In this document: one piece after another, positions 58,201-64,000 of the stretch
Layout: every line of letters begins with the position of its first letter
Position numbering within the stretch: position 1 is the stretch's first letter
Source of the DNA: Solea solea
Taxonomy: Eukaryota; Chordata; Actinopteri; Pleuronectiformes; Soleidae
Length of the DNA: 64,000 bases
Assembly (NCBI RefSeq): GCF_958295425.1
Contig: NC_081150.1
Coordinates: forward strand, 4,773,001 to 4,837,000
Direction: 5' to 3'
Notes under the pieces: generated by a model
Told to the model about the DNA's origin: nothing
Seen by the model: only the letters and a program-made list of their open reading frames with translations
Databases searched by the model: none
Program-made: the position numbers and the translations under genes

Positions 58201-59499
58201 AGGACTGAAAGGGTGAACGTTCAAAAATCACTTTAAGTAGGTTAAGAGGTAGCTTAAGTACAATGAATTGTTTCATAGTGAGGTGTAAGGTGAAACTAAG
58301 TAACCCTTCTTTTGTCTTCTTTGTTTCTCTGCCTCTGTGTTACTTCACCATCTGTTTCGTCACCTGCTAAAGAAGAGGCGTATTGTGTTTGCTATTGTGC
58401 TGCTTACATGCATCACGTTCACATCATAAGGTTTCTTTTGCATTCGAGGCACAAGACAGTGACTCAATCTAGACTTTAAATGTTTGAATGCATCGTTTTA
58501 TGTCTCTGAAAGCAGCAGTTGTAGCAGTGATATGGATCAAATGGAGGCGACCGCGGAGCAGCAAGTGCAAAATGAGGATCAATCCAAACATATGGGGCAG
58601 GGGAAAGCTGACAGATTGGAGTCTTAATTATACAAACATTTCATACAGGCAGAGCTGCTCTTGTAGGAAAAACAACCTCATTGGTGCAATTAAACCGCGA
58701 CGGACGGATCGAAGGAGCATTTAAATTATTTATTCATGTGAGTAGGCAGTGAGAAGTTCAATACAGTTATGAACAGAGAATCTACAGCGCATTCATAAAT
58801 TAACTCAGTATTCAATACAATTATAGTTCAAAGCATGGGCTTTGTCCGGCCTCAGAGTCAGAGGCTACAAATCCAAATGCTTTAATGTTGAATTACCCCA
58901 TTTATATACACGATGCAAACAAACACAGACGTTCCAAAAAAAAAAAAAATACATATGCATTTGACAGGATGTAATTGTATAAAAAATACATGCAGTATAT
59001 TAAACCTATCTCTGATATAATTTATAATGTCACCTGCTATTAATCCTTGCGTGAATCTTTAATAAAGGCTGAATTGAAATGAACGAGTCTTATTGTTCTA
59101 CATTAAGAAAAGAAAGAAAGATGAATTGTGCGTGTGCTACAGAAGAGAGAGAATAACAGTGTCAGTGTTTACTATACAGAGACAGAGAGAATCTGAAAAG
59201 CTAAAAGCAAAGCACAGAGAGAAAAACTAGAAGCACAGCAGGGGAAGAATTGAAGGTTACATTATAGATGATCTGTAGAAGACGCTGATTAACTGCACGG
59301 AGAAATAAATAGCAAATGTCGATTGTTGTACATCTGTTGCTGCATCGAATATTGGCCTGTAGCTGCATCTAATGGTGCTGCTGTGTTGTGTGACTGTCAG
59401 CCCATATGGAACAGTGCACACTGATGACTCCTCAGCCCCTATGGGCTGGAACTGTGCATTAATGGTTTGCAGCTTTACAGATTTGTAATTCTCCGCTTT
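55276..59499. other. long non-coding stretch
   Basis: No gene supported. Simple sequence: CA tract 57783-57796, poly-T 57830-57847, poly-A near 58938-58950. Short frames on both strands show no family resemblance. Confidence 0.5.
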
Positions 59500-60240
59500 T
59501 CAAAAAGGAGAATCAGGCGAATGATTTGTGCAAGTATTCATGTTCCATGTCGTGTGTGTTTTTTAAGTTTTAAGTGCTGTCATTCTCCGTTTGATCCACT
59601 CTGACGCTGGCTACTCCTTTCAGATTAGTTTTTAGATTTGCTTTTGCACTATGGCAGTTTTACTCTCTCTTCTCCTTTGTGCACTTGAGCCATTTGACTT
59701 TAATGTCGCTGCTTTGTCGTCTTCCTCTCTTCCAACATCAGACCTTTGTTTCTGCATCTGTGATGCAATATGGAGAGCGATTTCTGATGAACCACAAAGG
59801 AAACCAGAAGGAGGAGCTGACTGCAGATGGTACATTAAACATCAAATAGGAAATGAAAGCAGTTCTATTAACACACTGATAGCGTAATTGTTTTCATTGC
59901 GCTTGCAAAATAGATGAGTGTTATTTAAAGCTTTAGATTGTAAATATAAAGAAATGTTTGTTAGATTCAACCCATTGTCCAATGAGTTCATAGCCAATCA
60001 TCAGCTACACAATCTGTAATGTTTAGACCTTGTGTTGCCCGGCAACATTCATGCACCGCACATGTCAGGTGAAGGAGACGGCAACATTTGCTCTAGCAAA
60101 GACAAAACTACTGCAAAGTGTGTATGACTAAAAACACAGGATGAAAATAAAGACAACAAATAAGCGCTTTTTGTCCCCTCCCGCCCAAGTGCTGCTGCTG
60201 TATAAACGCTACCTCAGTCAGGGCTGATAGTATTGCTTGA
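59500..60240 (+). mobile_element. interspersed element, copy B
   Basis: Second copy of the 35.5 kb element: AGAATCAGGCGAATGATTTG, TTTTTAGATTTGCTTTTGCA, CAGACCTTTGTTTCTGC, CACAAAGGAAACCAGAAGG, then the end module GCAACATTCATGC and CTGCTGCTGTATAAACGC. Relative to copy A it has roughly 55 extra bases between CAAGTATT and TGATCCACT, and only one end module. A 78-codon frame coincides with the open frame in copy A; the two differ by scattered substitutions without an obvious synonymous bias. Confidence 0.7.
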
Positions 60241-61179
60241 CATGAAACACATCTTATCTGTTCCTGAAATCACACACATAAAAAGAGTTGTATTATTTTA
60301 ACTTGGCACAGAAGAAAAGTTAGCATGTGTTCTACAGAAACATCTACACTCATCTAATTATTTGTGAAAAGTGGTGTGGTGTTTTTGGAAAACGGCCTTT
60401 ATCCCTTGACAGACAACAAAGTTGTAAAACTTGGACAGGATATTTCTGTGTTACCTTTGATTTCTAATCCAATTATAGCTCGTTTCATTCAGTTTCGCCT
60501 AAGCGAGTTTTTCGGGCATATTGTGCTTATTTGAACGGCCGAAAAATCCTTCGATTCCACAGAAAAGTTGAAGAAACTGATCATCCTGATGGGCCCTGGT
60601 TATTTTCCACACCTTAGCACTGTCACAGTGGCAAGCTGAGGCCAAAGGATGTAGAGGGTTATCTCCCTCATTTTCTGCTCTATCTCCTCAACCACATTGT
60701 GCCTCCAATCCAATCCCCTGCCTTTTCAAGTCCATGGCCCCACTTTTTCTTCCTCTTTTTTTATGACGGATAGAATGAGATATTACCCTCTGTTCTCCAC
60801 CTGGGGAAATTCTGAAGAGGAGTCGTCTTATTTTCGGCAGATGATTCTGCCTCTGCCTTATACTCGGGCACAGTGAAACCCCAAATCTGACAGCAGACGA
60901 TAAATTAAAGAAAAAGTAAACATAATTAAACTTGCCCTGTGGACAAAAATACCTCATGCACACTGGCTTTCAGGGGCATTAATGCATCTTTTATTCTTGC
61001 TTTAGACCCAAATTGATCACTTTATGCACAAAATGTTTACTATTATAGCATCCCTGAGGGAGCGCGCTGTCACTGCTCTCCACCTTGCATCCACTCTGAA
61101 ATACAGGCAGAAACTTGGAAAGCACGGCTGCTTTCAAGGGAAGGAGAGAAGGTGGCAGAAAAATGAAAGCGAAGACAGC
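60241..61179. other. non-coding stretch
   Basis: No gene supported; no repeat recognised. Confidence 0.45.
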
Positions 61180-61480
61180 GAGGTTGTTAATTATTAATTC
61201 AACAGAGTTTTATTTCAAAGAGGCCAGAGGAAAATATATTGATGTTTGAAAAATGCTAATTAAAGAAAGGAGCACACTTTGGTTTGGAAGGCATCCGTCT
61301 GCCCAGGCAGTTTGAAATCTTACTCCTGCCTGGGCTAATGGTGCTAGTAATGCCTTTGGGGAAACACGGCTTGAAACACAGAGGCGGGCGCTAATGAGTC
61401 TCGTGGACCTCTCTGGTACACAGGATGAATGAGAGCGGTGGAAAAAAGACTCTAAAAGGGAAGGAGCCGCACTTGGTGCA
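61180..61480. promoter_or_regulatory. possible conserved non-coding block F
   Basis: Words such as GTTGTTAATTATTAATTCAA, AAATGCTAATTAAAGAAAGG, CCTGGGCTAATGGTGC and GGCGCTAATGAGTC give a TAAT-rich, otherwise complex sequence. It contains the imperfect inverted pair CTGCCCAGGCAG and CTGCCTGGGC. Proposed regulatory role is inference. Confidence 0.22.
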
Positions 61481-62600
61481 AGATATTCTTTTTAGATTTT
61501 ATGGCAAATAAGGGGAGATGAATCCTTCTGTGGGTAAAACTGGATCCGCACGCACCCACAGACTCTGCTGGCAGCCAGTGTTGAGTCACACTACAAATAG
61601 GATCAGTATAGAAGCAACACTGAGCAACAAATGTACAGTGTTGGTTTCCCTCAGCACACATGGGGTGAAGAAAACACAACAACAAAAAAAGTAATCCTGC
61701 TTGCATACACGCTTTCATTTCTGCTGCAGCTCCTGAAAAGCGTTTGCTTGAAAGTGAATGATTCGCGTGTTTCACAAGGCACCGCTATTGAGGTCCTGTG
61801 GGCAACATGGAGTCACACTCACGATGACCACACGTATGCTTATACAGTGTCTTTGCTACATACTCATTGTGTCTATTGTATTGAATTAAACACTTGTGCA
61901 TCGTAGTAATGGAAGATTCACTCTGATGAAGTGATGGATATGTGTTGTATATCTTATGTGATTACTGAAGTTCTGTTTTATCTGCCTATAGCAACCACAG
62001 ATGCAAATTAGCTCCATACTATAACTTTGGTCCAATTATTTATAATTGCGTCCCTGTAAAAAAAAAAGAAACAATACCAGGGAAATTGAATCCATCTTTG
62101 CGTAAGACCTCGTCAAAGTTGCACAGAAACCATCTCAGACTCTGACACGTGCTTTCATTTCTGCCTCTGTTTGTCACAAATTAAAGTCAGATGGTCGCAT
62201 TACACACTGTGCAGTCCCCATGACAATAGGGGGAATTATGAATGACACTCCTTAAGTATTTATTTCCAGGCTTGCATGATTTGTTGACACTTGCCTCCAG
62301 CAGATAAAGTGCAGTACACAAAGTAAACATAATATACCACCTCTATGTATTCGCCTCTCATGTGCCGTGTTCACATGAGATGTAAATACAACGGCGTGCA
62401 CCTTCTTCTGCAACATGAAAAGGATCTATTCCTGTAGGCTGTGTTTACTCTAAGTTCCCCCGAGGAGTGTATTCGAATGATTTTCCATGTGTAGCTTTGT
62501 TTAACCTTTTGAAGTGGAGTGGATTTTGTGGCCCTCAATACTGTATGACATAGATTACATCAGTGGTATTAAGAGCTCAAATAGTGAAATAGATTCTGAT
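61481..62600. other. non-coding stretch
   Basis: No supported gene. Overlapping frames of about 90-107 codons on opposite strands at 61.45-61.9 kb have no domains. An A run lies at 62057-62067. Confidence 0.45.
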
Positions 62601-63147
62601 CAGTGGCGATTGCTCTGAGACAACAAGGGAAGCTGAGCTTCCTCTACAAATGTCCTCAAATATGTACTGTGTTGTATTAACATTTCAATACTAAACGTGC
62701 GCTGGAACGTGATTAGAACGTGTCACTAGTTTGTTCACAGTCAGCTGTTATTATGGATCTTACGTGATTTTACGGTGATTGGACAAATGCGGCGAAAACT
62801 TCCACGGAAGCTCAGCTTCTCTCGGAGTCAATGGAGCGGTGGGAGGGCACGGACGCTGGGCTACTGCATGCTGATTGGAGGAACTGTCTTAAAAGATTGA
62901 CAGCGTTGCAGGAACATACACGACATCGGAGCCTTTTCTGCCTCAGCGCGGGGTGGATTTTGTGATGAAGTGTATAGACAAATAGCTGCTCGTTGTTGTT
63001 ATTTACTCGGCGATAAAGACCATTTTCATATATACACTGTAAATAAAAACACTTATATAATTATCGCGTTTCCATGTTCTAGTTGTTCGTTTGCAAAATG
63101 TATGAAATAATGCATGTATAAATAACTGAAATGAGCTTCCCCTGAGT
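62601..63147 (-). mobile_element. palindrome-rich DNA element, copy B (uninterrupted)
   Basis: Reverse-complement copy of 30413-31332. It begins CAGTGGCGATTGCTCTGAG and ends GAAATGAGCTTCCCCTGAG. It carries two GAAGCTNAGCTTC palindromes (near 62630 and 62812). The region equivalent to the interruption in copy A is simply CACTTATATAATTATCGCG at 63050-63068, an empty site. Left end CAGTGGCG resembles hAT termini. No transposase frame. Confidence 0.75.
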
Positions 63148-63471
63148 CTGATTGATGTCTGTGTGGCCTTGCACATATGTACAAAATTAGTTGAGCACAA
63201 TCAAAGCTTGATGATTTAATGCTACTTACACTGATGATTCTCTTATTTAATGGGGGGAATTAGTTTTTTATGTAGTTCAGGGGTATGCTGTTTGCTGGAA
63301 GAGTCTGGTTTGTTAGATGTCCCCCCACTGCTTGATAAAAGTGTGTTATATCTCGTACAGTATTCTATTTCTGTCCCATATGAGATAGCAATCTGGGGAC
63401 AGAGGAGGGATATCGCCTTTGTAGTGGCAGATCTTCAGAAAGACGAGATCCAATCTTTCTCTTTCCCTTTC

Positions 63472-63499
63472 CCTCTCTCTCTCTCTCTCTCTCTCTCTC
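63472..63499 (+). repeat. (CT)n microsatellite
   Basis: About fourteen CT units, ending directly in CAG and so forming an accidental or real splice-acceptor-like polypyrimidine tract. Confidence 0.95.
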
Positions 63500-63501
63500 A
63501 G

Positions 63502-63582
63502 CTGGGGACAGATAGGCCTGATATATTGCCCAAGCAAGGTCTCACCAAGTTCTTTCTCAGAATACTTGATGCACGTAGATGA
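63502..63582 (+). CDS. possible terminal exon after CT tract
   Basis: Follows (CT)n-CAG and encodes LGTDRPDILPKQGLTKFFLR then ILDARR and a stop, 27 codons counting the stop. The frame is also open upstream to 63250. No poly(A) signal is close downstream and the peptide is not recognised. A CT microsatellite mimicking an acceptor is the likelier explanation. Confidence 0.13.
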   Translation: MGTDRPDILPKQGLTKFFLRILDARR

Positions 63583-64000
63583 TAAAGTTAAAAGCCTGCG
63601 TATCAGAGCGGATATCTCATAACCAGGAGACAACTCTTATAACTTGTGACAAAGATGAGACATGGAGATAGTTTTATTGATCTCCGGGCATCTGTCAGAT
63701 CTGATAAGATCATTAATTCGAAGCGTCCCATTAAACAACGTAACCTTGGTGCCTAACGTGAAAATCAACACTAATGGCTCAATATGTAACAACTAATGCA
63801 CAGTCCATTAAACCCAGCGGTAGATTGGGAAATATAGTGCATCTAATCTGGTTTTGTCCTGAAGTAAAGCTTTTATGTATGGCTGTTTTTTGTTAACTCT
63901 CTAATAACCTTGTTTTGTTGATGCTGTCCACAAAGATAAGTTCATTATGCCCTCACTTTTAATTTCTCTGATTCCACAAAATACTGACGTTCTATATCAG

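Larger units (their letters stand above)
63148..64000. other. non-coding stretch at window end
   Basis: Apart from the CT tract and the exon-like segment after it, no feature was identified. The last 300 bases (GATCATTAATTCGAAGCG, CAACACTAATGGCTC) have a TAAT-rich texture. Confidence 0.4.

Overview
This is vertebrate nuclear DNA, most likely from a ray-finned (teleost) fish. It is AT-rich and has no operon-like layout. No open frame exceeds about 155 codons, and most of the long ones lie in repeats or low-complexity DNA. Dinucleotide and tetranucleotide microsatellites are dense. Several interspersed repeats resemble ones I know from teleost genomes: Tc1-like transposase, non-LTR reverse transcriptase, a gypsy-type LTR end, hAT-like elements and MITEs. 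These family assignments come from motifs and memory, not from a database search.

The window looks like intron or intergenic DNA. The best coding evidence is one 73-nt internal exon at 14547-14619 (+), with AG and GTGAGT boundaries, an open frame and GC-rich third positions. I do not recognise its gene. Weaker candidates on the minus strand are a terminal exon at 47604-47707 (strong acceptor, stop codon, AATAAA overlapping the stop), a possible 40-nt micro-exon at 47884-47923, and a coding-like block at 29552-29874. Other exon-like segments (3964-4404, 23614-23796, 63502-63582) are recorded at low confidence. No RNA gene, CRISPR array or complete protein-coding gene is visible.

Layout: 1-5 kb, unassigned sequence, a CA-linked repeat and the first copy of a 'CCTCCACATGAGGGTC' repeat. 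6 kb, an LTR-like end. 8.6-9.2 kb, a decayed reverse transcriptase with FADD. 14.5 kb, the exon and a hairpin. 15-20 kb, repeats, microsatellites and possible conserved non-coding blocks. 21-26 kb, a cluster of decayed transposons (Tc1-like, LINE, others). 27.7-28.2 kb, a MITE. 30.4-31.3 kb, a palindrome-rich element split by a younger repeat. 35.5-36.4 kb, an element with a duplicated end module. 43.9 kb, a long TA tract. 49.1 kb, another SINE-like copy. 53.2-53.9 kb, a composite inverted-repeat transposon. 59.5-60.2 kb and 62.6-63.1 kb, second copies of the 35.5 kb and 30.4 kb elements.

The clearest internal evidence is comparative: repeats occurring twice or more in the window allow insertions, duplications and an empty target site to be read directly. 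I found no sign of a novel multi-gene system. The most useful follow-ups are identifying the 14.5 kb exon, testing the minus-strand candidate exons, and testing TAAT-rich blocks for conservation.
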